This document shows, piece after piece, positions 46,162 to 55,032 of a DNA stretch of 64,000 nucleotides. The stretch's first letter is position 1. Each line of letters begins with the position of its first letter. Source of the DNA: a virus. Position numbers and translations under genes: made by a program. The notes beneath the pieces are model-generated. The model saw nothing but the letters and a program-made list of their open reading frames with translations, was not told the DNA's origin and searched no databases. The stretch is taken from the IMG/VR virus record IMGVR_UViG_3300043598_000016, positions 1 to 64,000 of that record. One strand, 5' to 3'.

Positions 46162-46512
46162 CTACGTGGCGCCCTGAACGATCTTGTTACTGAGTTGATA
46201 TTGCCCGGCCACCCCGTACACCTCGGCGGCCGGCAGCGGGCCGCCGGCGAGGTACGTGCCGCCGGTGGGGGCCGACCAGCGGCCGAAGTAGCTGAACGAG
46301 GAACCTAGCGGGATGTCGTGCAGCGTGCCCGAGTTGGTGGACTCACCGGCGGTGCTGGCCGGGTAGGGCCCGTTACGCCTCGGGCTGCCGGCCAGCTCAT
46401 TGGCGCCGGTGGTGCCGGGATCGGCGGTGTGCATGCTGAACCAATCCGCGCCGCCGTTCACCGCGATGGAGTCCACGATTTTGTTTCGGGCGCCCATCGA
46501 GTAGCTGGTCAT
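46162..46512 (-). CDS. Minor tail protein, 116 aa
   Basis: A 116-aa beta-type protein (MHTADPGTTGANELAGSPRR) of the small actinophage minor tail class, located between two larger tail-tip genes. It resembles proteins often annotated as minor tail or head-tail decorating. Function inferred from context. Confidence 0.65.
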   Translation of the reverse strand: MTSYSMGARNKIVDSIAVNGGADWFSMHTADPGTTGANELAGSPRRNGPYPASTAGESTNSGTLHDIPLGSSFSYFGRWSAPTGGTYLAGGPLPAAEVYGVAGQYQLSNKIVQGAT

Positions 46513-46525
46513 CTAGTCGAACTCC

Positions 46526-47581
46526 TCACGTAGTCACCTCGGGCCGCTGCTTAAAGTGGATCTCGGCCACGATGGTGGTGGCCTGGGTGGAGATCAACCG
46601 CCCGGCGCCCAGCCCGGACAGCATCCGATTGGTGAGGTGCCAATGCCGGGTGGTGCCCCGCCACGCCACCGGCACCTCTTTGTTTGTCAGCACCAGCGGC
46701 AGCGTCTGCCGGGTGGTGGCGCCGGGCCAGTCGCACCGCCAGCGCGCCTCGTGCTGCAGCAGCCCGTCAACTAGCAGGCCGAGGAATCCGCCGAGGGAGC
46801 CGAGCCGGATCTGTACGCCCTTCACCTCGATCTTGGCATCGAAGTGGGTGGCCCAGTCCGGTACCTGGATGTCCCAATTCGCGGTGAACGGCCAGGGGAT
46901 GCTGGTCGTTTGGTTGGCCGGGATCAGGTCGCCGTCATCGTTGTCCCCGTCATCGCCACCGCCGCCGGGGCAGACCACCGGGGGCGGATCGCCGGGCGGT
47001 CCCTCACCGCCGCCGTCATCGGCCGGCTGGGTGCCGCCGGTCAGCGGGTTGACCACCGTGCGCAAGTCTTTGATCATCGCCTGGGTGACCGTGCCGGTGC
47101 TGGCCGGGTAGTCGATCCGGGCCAGGGTGATCGCCGAGTAGCCGAGGTTGAGCGCGTGCACCGACTTGACGCCCGAGCCCACATTCTCGAGCACCCGGGT
47201 AAAGATGTACGGCCCGTGCGCGATGTCCGGCGGGATCGGCCAGGGCTCCCCGGAGATGGTGGGGTTTTCCACCGAGGCGATCACCAGATCGGAGCGGCCG
47301 CCGCCGGCCCCGGTGGGGTTGGTGGCCACCTCGTCCTGGGTGAACAGCCGCTGCAGGTACGCCTCTTTGCTGGCGTTCAGCGCCCGGTTGAGGATCCCGC
47401 AGGAACCCGGCAGCACCCGGATACCGGCGCCCGGCACCGCGAGCGCCTGCACCTGCAGATCCACCGAGGAGAAAACTCCCTCTTGCCCCCCGATGGCGGC
47501 CCAGGCCAGCAGCCGGGCCATCTCCGCGCCATGCTCGGCGCCGCCGCCGATCGCCCACGGAACTCCGTCTGACCACGCCAC
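46526..47581 (-). CDS. Minor tail protein, 351 aa
   Basis: A 351-aa protein. The N-terminal part (AWSDGVPWAIGGGAEHGAEMARLLAWAA region, then LPGSCGILNRAL) is a known pattern in actinophage tail-tip proteins. A Gly/Asp/Pro-rich linker (residues about 200-225) separates a C-terminal jelly-roll-like domain, possibly carbohydrate-binding. GTG 47581 is chosen because GAGGAGTCACTA lies just before it. Confidence 0.75.
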   Translation of the reverse strand: MAWSDGVPWAIGGGAEHGAEMARLLAWAAIGGQEGVFSSVDLQVQALAVPGAGIRVLPGSCGILNRALNASKEAYLQRLFTQDEVATNPTGAGGGRSDLVIASVENPTISGEPWPIPPDIAHGPYIFTRVLENVGSGVKSVHALNLGYSAITLARIDYPASTGTVTQAMIKDLRTVVNPLTGGTQPADDGGGEGPPGDPPPVVCPGGGGDDGDNDDGDLIPANQTTSIPWPFTANWDIQVPDWATHFDAKIEVKGVQIRLGSLGGFLGLLVDGLLQHEARWRCDWPGATTRQTLPLVLTNKEVPVAWRGTTRHWHLTNRMLSGLGAGRLISTQATTIVAEIHFKQRPEVTT

Positions 47582-47591
47582 TAGTGACTCC

Positions 47592-48473
47592 TCACGGTGA
47601 TACCCAGGTCTCACGCCACGCGGTGGTCATGGACGCGGTGCCGGTGATGTCTTGGCCCCTCAGCACGATCTCGTATGTGGCCGGCGGCAGCCGCACCTGG
47701 GACAGCACCGGGCTGCCCGGGGTGATGGTGCCGCCCAGGTCCGCGCCCGAGCTGGTGCGCACCCCGCGTGACCACGGCCGAGGATCTACGCCGATCCACT
47801 CACCGGCCTGCAAGATCACGTTCAGCCCGAGGCTCCAATGCCCGACCACCTGCACCACCGGTCGGGTGATCGGGCCCCGGATGAGGAACACCGGCCAGGC
47901 CGGCTCATCGCCCCCGATGGTGATCACCCCGGGGGCGTAGGAGATGCCCACCGATGCCCAGGGGAAAACGGCCGGGAAGATCAGCCCGCCGGCCTCGGGC
48001 GGCACGATGCTGACCGTATTGGACAGCTCCCCGTCGCTGTAGAACAGATCATCGGCGCACTGAAATTGACCGGTCAGCACGGTGTGCCCGGCGGACTCGG
48101 CGCCGAGCGTGGGCAGCAGCTGGCGGGGCCGCCCGTAGACCCGGCGCACCCGGCCGGCCCGACCCATCCGCAGCATGCACACCTGGCCGGTCTGCCCGCG
48201 CACCAGGCTGGCCCGCCACGCGGTGCGCAGCGCGGCGTACTCGTCCAGCTGCGCCGCGCCCGGATCGGTCAGCCCGGTTATGTCCAGCTCGATCACCTGG
48301 CCGGCGAAAAAATCCCGGCCGTAGCGGATCCCGTCCGCCCTCGGGTTCTGGGTGTCGTTGGTGATGATGTCGCCGGGGGAATACCGGATGTCCTGCACCA
48401 GCAGCGGTGAGGGGCGCCGGCCAAAGTAGAAACCGTCCAGCTCACAGCCGTACTCGGGCAGATCAACGATCAC
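47592..48473 (-). CDS. Distal tail (Dit-like) minor tail protein
   Basis: A 293-aa protein directly after the tape measure, the usual site of the distal tail protein. It has the Dit-like N-terminal beta core (VDLPEYGCELDGFYFGR...RDFFAGQVIELDITGL) and a C-terminal galectin-like domain. GTG 48473 is preferred to 48518, since GGCGGGGAGTACACA precedes it. It overlaps the tape-measure stop by 11 bases. Confidence 0.75.
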   Translation of the reverse strand: MIVDLPEYGCELDGFYFGRRPSPLLVQDIRYSPGDIITNDTQNPRADGIRYGRDFFAGQVIELDITGLTDPGAAQLDEYAALRTAWRASLVRGQTGQVCMLRMGRAGRVRRVYGRPRQLLPTLGAESAGHTVLTGQFQCADDLFYSDGELSNTVSIVPPEAGGLIFPAVFPWASVGISYAPGVITIGGDEPAWPVFLIRGPITRPVVQVVGHWSLGLNVILQAGEWIGVDPRPWSRGVRTSSGADLGGTITPGSPVLSQVRLPPATYEIVLRGQDITGTASMTTAWRETWVSP

Positions 48474-51400
48474 TGTGTACTCCCCGCCGGGTATGCCGTA
48501 GCCGGAACATGACCTCACCGGCCACCGCGCTCGGGCCGATGCCGGCCGGCGGGGCCACGTTGATGGTGCCCACCAGCGGGCCCGAGCTGGCCGGGCCGGC
48601 GGCCGCCGAAGCGCCGGCGGCGGCCGCGCGCACCTCCGAACGGAGCCGGCTCAGCGAGGTGGACTGCAGCCGCGCCGCCTCTATGCCGCCCTCGGCGTAG
48701 CGGCGCACCAGATCGAACCCCATCCGCTGCGCGGCCATCATCAGCAGCATCTTGGACCGGGCCGAGCGGTTGATCGGGATAAACGCCTCGTCATCGCGGG
48801 AGCGGTCACCGATCACCCGCAACCGGCGGGGCGGCACGATCTGACCGAAGTTGGCCCGCATCGGCCGGGCGCCGGCCAGCCCACCCTTGGCGTACTTCTC
48901 CACGATCCCGCCGATGGCCAGCCCGCCGGTGGCCAGGATGGGTATCCGGATCTGCATCTGGCTGGCGTTGGCCACAAAGTCATTGATCTGCTGGATGGCC
49001 TGCTCCACGTCAGCGTCCACCAGCACGGTGGCTTTCAGCCCGTCCACGTACGCCTTGAGCTCATCGCCTTTCTGGGTGCCGGGTTGGTTGTTGCCGTCCT
49101 GGGTCATGATCCCGATCAGATTGTCCACGTGCTGCTTGAGCATGTCCGCCTTGGCGGTGCCCGGCTGGATATTGCCGTCCATCTGCACGAACGCTTGCAG
49201 CTGGTCGATGTAGACCTTGAGCGCGTCCCCCTTGGCGGTGCCCGGCGCGGTGTCCGCATCGGCCTTGGCCATGCCGACAATGCCGTCTATGTAGGGCTTG
49301 AGCTGGTCCGCCTTGGACTTGGCCAGCGAGTCATCCGCGTCGATCTTGACCATGCCGTTGGGCATCCGGGTGATCTTGGCGCCCAGGTCGGTGAGTTGCT
49401 TCTCCGCCGCCGCGCTGAGGAAGTCAACAGTGATCGTTTTCTGTCCGGGGATCGCCTGCATTTTCTGCACAATGCCGGTAACTTCCTGCTCCACCGCCGC
49501 CGCGTTGGTGGTGAACTGGGTGGCCGCCACCGCCGGGATCAGCCCGATCTTGTCGGCCAGCGCGTTGGCCGCCTCGGTGGTCAGCCCGGCGCCCTCGGCG
49601 GCGGCCACGAACGCGGCCCGGCTTTCCGCCATGGACTTGGCGGCCGCCGCCGAGGCACCCTCCACCCCGCCGAGCGCAAGAGCGGCGGTGCCGGCGTCGG
49701 TGGCGGCTTTCTTGGCCGCATCGGACAGCCCGTTGAGCGCGGTGGCCATCGCGGCGGTCGGGGCGGCGCCGCTCTTGAGTCCGCCCAAGCTGTTACTGAC
49801 CAGGGCCAGCGACTCGCCGAAAGACTTGGATGCCTCGGCGGCCAGCTGCTGCTCTTGCTTCAGCTTCTGAATCTCGGGCACGGACAGCCCGATGGACTTG
49901 GCCAGGTCGGCGGCCGGCGCGGCGGCGGCCAGCATCTCGTCCACCAGCAGCCGCATGGCTGCCTGGGCCTCGGCGGAGGGAATCGACCCGATCGCCAGCT
50001 GGATCTTTTGCAGCGCGGCCGGGCTGCCGAGGGCGGCCTGGGTGAGGTCATCCAGGGTCAGCCCGAGCGCGTCTATCGAGGTGCCGGCCTCCTGGTACAC
50101 CGGGCTGGTGGCGATCATGTTCTGTACGTGCGCCTGCAGCTGGGTGTTCACCGTGCCGAGGGCGCCGGCCTCGCCCAACATCGCCCGGGTGTAGTCGTTG
50201 GTGTTGATCCCCAGGTCCTTGACCTTTTGCAGCGTGCCGTCCTTGGCCAGCTGATTGGCTTTCTCGGTGATGGTGGCCTGGGTGACCGCCCCGGTGACCT
50301 GGTCCAGCGTGCCGCGCAGCGAGTCGAGCTCGGCGCGGTGCTCGGCGGCTTTTTGTTTGGCCGCTTCCTGGCTGGCCCCGAACGCGCCGAGCGCCAGCGC
50401 ACCGGCGGCCAGTGCGAGCCCCCAGGGGCCGCCCAGGAAGCCCACCAGCGAACCGAGCCCGGTGGTGATTGTCTTGCCTACCCCGGCGGCCAGCCCGGCC
50501 GTCGTCTTGAATCTGGTGGCCCCGGCGGCGGCGGTGTCGAACGATCGCGCGATGGCACCGAGGGTGGTATCCGCCCGAGTCTCGGCCAGGGCTTTCATGC
50601 TGGCCTGCACCGGGGTGATGGAGGTTCCGGCGGCCCGCGCGCCGGCCTGGATGGCCTGCAGCGAGGTGGAGAAATTCCGTACCGCCGTGATCGCGGTGTT
50701 GCCGGTGGTGGCGAACGTGGCATGCGCGGCGCCGAGGGTGCCCAGGTTGGTGCCGTAGCTCTTGGCCAGCGACTGCTGGACCTTCATTTCCTGGCCGAAC
50801 GACTTGATCGCCGAGCCGGCCGAGGCGGTACCGGTGACCAGCGCGCGCACCGGGCTGGTAGCCGCCTGGAATGACTTCCCGAGCAGCCCGACCGCCCGGT
50901 TGGCGCCGCCGGCCTCGGTGTTGGTTTTGCGCAAGCCGCCGGACAGCCCGGAGAGGATGGCCGGGCCCACCTTGAGCGCCAGCAGGGCCAGCGCGGCGGT
51001 CTGGATCGGCCCGGGCAGTTGGCTGAATATGGTGAGCAGCCCGCCGGCCAGGGTGGCCAGGGGTCCGATCACGGTGGCCACGATCTGCAGCGCGCCGCCG
51101 AGCAGCGAGGCGGCGGCGGCCACCGTGCCCAGCCCGCCGCCGGCGGTGACGATGTTGGCAATGCCGGTCCGTACCGGCTCGAGGGAATCCCAGACGGCCT
51201 TGAATCCGTCGCCGATCGGGCGGACCGCCGCCAGCCCCTTGGTGCCCAGCTGGCCGAGCTGGTCCACCACCTTGGGCAGCCCCTCGGCGGCGGAGCGGAC
51301 CATGGACTCTAGCGGGGTTTTGATCTTGTCGAATACCTGCAGGCCAACGGTCTCAAGCTGGGATTTGAATCCCTCAACCGCGCCGCCCAGCCCCTTGGTC

Positions 51401-52377
51401 TTGGCCGCCGCCACGTCCGCCGCGCCGCCGGACTTGGACACGGCGGCGGACATTTTGTCCCAGTCCCCGCCGCTGGTGCGGGCCGCGATGCCGGCCAACC
51501 GGGCCGCGTCCGAGCCGAACGCGATGGAAGCGGCCGCCGCATACTGCTCGGGGGTCATCCGTTTGCTGGCCGCGTTCAGCTGGTCGAAAATCGCGGGCAG
51601 CCCCACGAAATTGCCCTGCGCGTTGAACGCGTTGACGCCTAGTTCCTCGAGCGCCTTGGCGCCCTGTTTGCTCGGGCTGGCCAGCGCCAGGAGAGCGGAC
51701 TTGAGCAGGGTGCCGGCGTCGCTGCCCTTGATGCCGGAGTTGGCGAATAGGCCGAGGGCGGTGGCGGTGTCCTCGATCGAGATCCCGAACTGGGAAGCCA
51801 CCGCCGAGCCGGCCTGCAGCGCGGCGGCAAAGTCGGTGATCTCACCGCTGCTGGCGTTCGCCACGTTGGCCAGCACATCGGCCACCCGGCCGGCATTGTC
51901 CGCCGAGAGCCCGAACGCGTTGAGCGCGTTGGTCTGGATCTCGGCGGCCGCCGCGCCGTCGATCTGCGCGGCGGCGGCCAGCTGCAGGGTGCCCCGCGCG
52001 GCCTGCATCGCCTGGTCAACGGTCAGCCCGCCCTTGGCCAGCTCGGTCATGGCGGCGGCCGCATCGGCGGCTGAGGTGGCCGGCAAAGACAGGTCAGAGC
52101 CGAGCTGGCTGGCGGTGGCGCCCACCGCCTGCATCTGCGCGGCGGTGGCCCCGGTGACCGCCTGCAGGGTGTTCATATTCTGCTCGTAGGTGATCCCGAG
52201 AGTGATCACCTTTTGCAGCCCCACGGCGGCCACGGCGGTGCCGGCGGCTATCGCCATGCCGATCACTCGGCCCGCGTTGGAGGCGGCCCCGGTGGCGCCC
52301 GCTAGGCCGGCCTGCAGCTTGCCCGGGAACCCGGTGAAATCCGGATCCACCAAGATCGAAACCTTGCCACCGGCCAC
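48463..52377 (-). CDS. Tape measure protein
   Basis: A 1304-aa protein that sets tail length and is ejected with DNA. The N-terminal 350 residues match the TP901-type tape-measure core (AVTGATAAQMQAVGATASQLGSD, LAKGGLTVDQAMQAARGTLQL). Ala/Gly-rich helices, hydrophobic stretches around residues 430-500 and 680-710 and repeated VDxLxxxxxxxNxxPGTxKGDxLKxY units near 1050-1130 follow. The GTG start at 52377 uses GAGGAGGTGAGCGC, the same GGTGAGCGCGTGGCC leader as the portal gene. Confidence 0.92.
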   Translation of the reverse strand: MAGGKVSILVDPDFTGFPGKLQAGLAGATGAASNAGRVIGMAIAAGTAVAAVGLQKVITLGITYEQNMNTLQAVTGATAAQMQAVGATASQLGSDLSLPATSAADAAAAMTELAKGGLTVDQAMQAARGTLQLAAAAQIDGAAAAEIQTNALNAFGLSADNAGRVADVLANVANASSGEITDFAAALQAGSAVASQFGISIEDTATALGLFANSGIKGSDAGTLLKSALLALASPSKQGAKALEELGVNAFNAQGNFVGLPAIFDQLNAASKRMTPEQYAAAASIAFGSDAARLAGIAARTSGGDWDKMSAAVSKSGGAADVAAAKTKGLGGAVEGFKSQLETVGLQVFDKIKTPLESMVRSAAEGLPKVVDQLGQLGTKGLAAVRPIGDGFKAVWDSLEPVRTGIANIVTAGGGLGTVAAAASLLGGALQIVATVIGPLATLAGGLLTIFSQLPGPIQTAALALLALKVGPAILSGLSGGLRKTNTEAGGANRAVGLLGKSFQAATSPVRALVTGTASAGSAIKSFGQEMKVQQSLAKSYGTNLGTLGAAHATFATTGNTAITAVRNFSTSLQAIQAGARAAGTSITPVQASMKALAETRADTTLGAIARSFDTAAAGATRFKTTAGLAAGVGKTITTGLGSLVGFLGGPWGLALAAGALALGAFGASQEAAKQKAAEHRAELDSLRGTLDQVTGAVTQATITEKANQLAKDGTLQKVKDLGINTNDYTRAMLGEAGALGTVNTQLQAHVQNMIATSPVYQEAGTSIDALGLTLDDLTQAALGSPAALQKIQLAIGSIPSAEAQAAMRLLVDEMLAAAAPAADLAKSIGLSVPEIQKLKQEQQLAAEASKSFGESLALVSNSLGGLKSGAAPTAAMATALNGLSDAAKKAATDAGTAALALGGVEGASAAAAKSMAESRAAFVAAAEGAGLTTEAANALADKIGLIPAVAATQFTTNAAAVEQEVTGIVQKMQAIPGQKTITVDFLSAAAEKQLTDLGAKITRMPNGMVKIDADDSLAKSKADQLKPYIDGIVGMAKADADTAPGTAKGDALKVYIDQLQAFVQMDGNIQPGTAKADMLKQHVDNLIGIMTQDGNNQPGTQKGDELKAYVDGLKATVLVDADVEQAIQQINDFVANASQMQIRIPILATGGLAIGGIVEKYAKGGLAGARPMRANFGQIVPPRRLRVIGDRSRDDEAFIPINRSARSKMLLMMAAQRMGFDLVRRYAEGGIEAARLQSTSLSRLRSEVRAAAAGASAAAGPASSGPLVGTINVAPPAGIGPSAVAGEVMFRLRHTRRGVHSDR

Positions 52378-52477
52378 GCGCTCACCTCCTCAAATTTGAC
52401 GATCCGTCACACGGGCCACGCGCGTACCATGCTTGCGCCGTAGTCGGGGGACATAGCGGCACCGCTCGAGCACCCTT

Positions 52478-52488
52478 GGGAGCCTCCG
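52478..52488 (+). promoter_or_regulatory. Start-associated element of lone rightward gene
   Basis: GGGAGCCTCCG lies one base before ATG 52490, the only plus-strand copy inside the structural operon. Confidence 0.6.
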
Positions 52489-52489
52489 A

Positions 52490-52894
52490 ATGTCCACACC
52501 CATCCGTCTGACCACCTGCGCCGTTCTGGCGTCCGGGCTCATGCTGGCCACCGCCGCGCCGGCGCTGGCCGCCCCGCCGGCCCAGCCGGTGATCACCGTA
52601 TCCGCCGCCGCCGCGCCGGTCCTCGAGCAGGGTGGCGGTGACCGGGGTGACCGCCGGGCGTTCCGCCGGGGGCTCGAGCAGGGCGCCCGGGAGGGTCGCC
52701 GGGCCGGCGGCCGCGATGCCCGCCAGTCCTGCCGCCGGGCCGACCGGGGCGATGCCAGTATCCAGTCCCGGAAGAGTCGCCAAGACGAATTCGATCGCGG
52801 GTTCGAGATCGGCTACGGCCGGGGCTACAACCTGGCGTTTGACGCGGTGGCCCGGAACTTCTGTAATCGTGGCGGTGGTCGGGGCGGGCGCTAG
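52490..52894 (+). CDS. Secreted basic protein, rightward moron-like gene
   Basis: A 134-aa protein. A signal peptide (LTTCAVLASGLMLATAAPALA) is followed by a strongly basic Arg/Gly-rich mature part (RGDRRAFRRGLEQGAREGRR) with Cys in the second half. It is the only plus-strand gene in the structural operon, between the tail chaperones and the tape measure, with its own start element and convergent overlap with the chaperone stop. The arrangement is that of a moron, acquired cargo that acts on the host. TTGACG at 52396-52401 may be part of its promoter, but no well-spaced -10 was found. Confidence 0.6.
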   Translation: MSTPIRLTTCAVLASGLMLATAAPALAAPPAQPVITVSAAAAPVLEQGGGDRGDRRAFRRGLEQGAREGRRAGGRDARQSCRRADRGDASIQSRKSRQDEFDRGFEIGYGRGYNLAFDAVARNFCNRGGGRGGR

Positions 52895-53870
52895 ATACCC
52901 AGCAGGGCGTCAAACACGTCACTGCTGACCCGGCGCTTCCCGCCGCCGAGGTCCACCCCGGCGCCGTCCTTCGCTAGGGCGGCGCCCGGGGTGAGCTTCT
53001 CCCCATAACGCTCGAGCAGCTCGGCGTACTGGCGCTGGTAGAACTCAGCCAGGCTCGGCGGCCGGGCCGCCACCGGCTCGATCATCGGTATCGGCGGCGG
53101 CTTGTGCCCGGCCCGCTTGCGCTCCGCCACCACCTTTTTGACCTCGGGATCCTCCGGGTCGGTGATCCATCGGCTGTACTCGCTGCGCAGCCAGTAAGAC
53201 CACATGTCCACCAGGTCGGCCAGGTTGGTGGCGATCAGTGACCAGTCGGCCATATCGCCCATCTCCTCACGGGCGGTGGCCGAGCCGGGCGGCAGCTGGC
53301 GGATCAGCTGGGCCATGGTGACCGCCGGCACCTCGCCGAGCGCGTCATCCAGGTCCAGGCGGTAGTAGCGGCGGAGATCGGCGCGGATGGCATCCTGGCG
53401 CGTGGCCAGCGCGGTGGCCAGGATGCTCAGGCTTCCCCCTGGGCCCCCGTCTGGGTGGCCACCCCGGCGATAACCGCCAGCTGGGCCACCACCCGATTGG
53501 ATTTCAGCGTGGGCAGCGTCTCGGTGTAGTCGTTGAGCCGCTGCGCGTCCGCCTCGCCGACCAGCATCGCCCAGCACTTGAGTTCCTCCCCGGCCTCGGC
53601 CAGCTTGGCCCACTGGCCGGCCTCCCTCGGGGTGAGGTCCCGGCGCACCGTGTAGGTGTGCCCGTCCAGCAGCACCTTCTGGGCCGAGGTGTCGATGGAG
53701 GCCAGCTGCTCGTCCAGGTTGATCACGTTGCTGGCGGGCGGCCCGCCGAGCCGGTAGCCGTTCGGGGCCGGCGGCTCGGCGGGTCGCTGCTGCCCGATCG
53801 CGGCGGCCACGGCGGCCACCAGCTCGGGGGTGATGGTCGGGGTGGGGGCTGGGCTGCCCTGCTCATTCAC
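52891..53870 (-). CDS. Tail assembly chaperone, frameshifted long form (gpGT-like)
   Basis: The long tail assembly chaperone is made by a -1 frameshift from the 53427-53870 frame into the frame that ends at 52891. Its downstream part starts GGSLSILATALATRQDAIR and continues with a helical region (MADWSLIATNLADLVDMWSYWL) and an acidic tail. The shift places the tape-measure-binding domain on a minority of products. The relation of frames (2 to 0 modulo 3) matches -1. Confidence 0.75.
53427..53870 (-). CDS. Tail assembly chaperone, short form (gpG-like)
   Basis: A 147-aa acidic protein (VAAVAAAIGQQRPAEPP, then TVRRDLTPREAGQWAKLAEAG) upstream of the tape measure. It is the usual chaperone that coats the tape measure during tail assembly. 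ATG near 53870 lies behind TAGGAGCCTCCACC. It ends right after the slippery run, as expected for the unshifted product. Confidence 0.85.
   Translation of the reverse strand: MNEQGSPAPTPTITPELVAAVAAAIGQQRPAEPPAPNGYRLGGPPASNVINLDEQLASIDTSAQKVLLDGHTYTVRRDLTPREAGQWAKLAEAGEELKCWAMLVGEADAQRLNDYTETLPTLKSNRVVAQLAVIAGVATQTGAQGEA
53433..53439 (-). other. Slippery heptamer for -1 frameshift
   Basis: The minus strand reads GGGGGAA with codons CAG GGG GAA GCC and a TGA two codons later. Slipping back one base gives GGG GGA AGC CTG and continues the open frame. It is not a perfect XXXYYYZ, but GGG repairs exactly and GAA to GGA allows a wobble. Confidence 0.7.
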
Positions 53871-53883
53871 GGTGGAGGCTCCT
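53871..53883 (-). promoter_or_regulatory. Start-associated element of chaperone gene
   Basis: The minus strand reads AGGAGCCTCCACC directly before the chaperone start region at 53870. Confidence 0.6.
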
Positions 53884-54451
53884 ATGCGGCTAGCGGATTC
53901 TCAGACAGGAACTTGCGCACGGCCAGGCCGCCGCCGGACGGGGCCAGCGGGCCGAGCTCGATATCGAATCCCTCCACATCATCGTCAGCGCCCATGACCT
54001 CCTCGGGGATGTTGGCCAGCTCGCACACCGGTACGTAATACGCCTTGGTGTGATCCCCGTCGATGACCCGCATGATGAAGGCGAACGTCTCGGTGTCGCC
54101 CGGGATCATCTCCCAGATACCCGAGGCGGTAGCGGTCTCCGCCACCGAGCCGCCGCGCAGCAGGGTGAGCACGGTGGCCTTGGAGTAGTCCACCGGGCGC
54201 AGCGCAATGGTCGGCTTGGGCGGCTGCTTGATCCGCTTGTACGGCGCGCCGGATTTGTTGTTCCACACATCAACGTCCGTGGTGTCCTGATCCGTGGTCA
54301 GGGTGAACCCGGCCTTGATGCCGCCGAAAGCCTCCCAGCTGGTCAGCGTGGCCGCGAAAATATCGGCCGGCAGCGCCGTATCAGCCGGCGCCCGGAACGC
54401 ATCCCCGTCGAGCCAGAGCCTGGCTAGATCGGGACTGGCGAAGTCAGACAT
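53882..54451 (-). CDS. Major tail tube protein
   Basis: A 189-aa beta-type protein (WEAFGGIKAGFTLTTDQDTTDVDVWN, KRIKQPPKPTIALRPVDYSKATV) with an acidic C terminus, located between the tail terminator and the chaperones. This fits the tail tube protein of siphoviruses. The start is ATG 54451 behind GGAGGATGGTGG. A strong hairpin lies in the gap just upstream. Confidence 0.8.
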   Translation of the reverse strand: MSDFASPDLARLWLDGDAFRAPADTALPADIFAATLTSWEAFGGIKAGFTLTTDQDTTDVDVWNNKSGAPYKRIKQPPKPTIALRPVDYSKATVLTLLRGGSVAETATASGIWEMIPGDTETFAFIMRVIDGDHTKAYYVPVCELANIPEEVMGADDDVEGFDIELGPLAPSGGGLAVRKFLSENPLAA

Positions 54452-54494
54452 TCCACCATCCTCCTACTTGGTTGATCTTCCAGGCTGCCGGGTT

Positions 54495-54543
54495 CCGCCC
54501 CCGCCGGGCAGGGCAGCCCACCACCGTGATCCGGCGGGGGCGG
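54495..54543 (-). terminator. 13-bp perfect hairpin upstream of the tail tube gene
   Basis: CCGCCCCCGCCGG (54495-54507) and CCGGCGGGGGCGG (54531-54543) match perfectly around a 23-base loop. It lies between the tail terminator stop and the tail tube start, so it may end head-gene transcripts or stabilise an abundant tail tube message. Confidence 0.6.
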
Positions 54544-54552
54544 TCTGTGTGG

Positions 54553-55032
54553 TCACGCCGCCTTGACCCGGAGTTCCGCCCGGATCAGGCAGCCGAACAG
54601 CGGCGCGTCCTCACCCCTGGTGGTGTCCAGGATCGGCAGCGGGCCGTCGATGACCCGAGTGACCGACCAGTGCGCGATAAGCCCGTCAGCGCCCGTCCAG
54701 GCCACATTGCGAGCCCGGCTCAGCACGGCGGCGGCCCGGGCCGCGATATTCCAGGCCACCACCTCGGGCTCCACCCCGTTGGCCGGCGCGCACCAGCCGT
54801 TCACCTGCGCTAGGGGCAGCCAGGCGCCGGCGGACGCATCGGCCGGGAATCCGCCGGGGGACTGCACCACGGCGAACGGTTGGGTTACGTCCCGGGGCGC
54901 CCGGGTGCCACAGCGGCCGCCCACCAGCCCGGAGAACTCGAGATCGGCCAGCAGCCAGGCGCGCAGCATGCCCGGCACGTAGGGCAGCGCCGGCGCGGTC
55001 TCCGGGCCGGACAGAATCCCGGGGCCACTCAT
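54553..55032 (-). CDS. Tail terminator-like protein
   Basis: A 159-aa protein (YVPGMLRAWLLADLEFSGLVGGRCG, then TRVIDGPLPILDTT). It follows the HK97 gp10-like gene and precedes the tail tube, the standard position of the tail terminator ring protein. ATG 55032 overlaps the preceding stop. Confidence 0.7.
   Translation of the reverse strand: MSGPGILSGPETAPALPYVPGMLRAWLLADLEFSGLVGGRCGTRAPRDVTQPFAVVQSPGGFPADASAGAWLPLAQVNGWCAPANGVEPEVVAWNIAARAAAVLSRARNVAWTGADGLIAHWSVTRVIDGPLPILDTTRGEDAPLFGCLIRAELRVKAA

Noticed and set aside
43846-46308. 820-aa reading frame on the plus strand
   Set aside because: It lies opposite a well-supported tail protein gene and has the same mirror-frame composition. No start element or domain is visible.
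49753-49761. GGTCGGGG matches within coding regions such as the tape measure
   Set aside because: Copies of the box inside genes occur without a nearby start and are expected by chance in GC-rich DNA.
49084-50874. 596-aa plus-strand frame inside the tape-measure gene
   Set aside because: It is antisense to the tape-measure gene and is an artefact of its GC-rich codons.
52396-52430. TTGACG and TACCAT as a promoter for the rightward secreted-protein gene
   Set aside because: The spacing is 23 bases, too long for a standard promoter; a TTGACG alone is insufficient.
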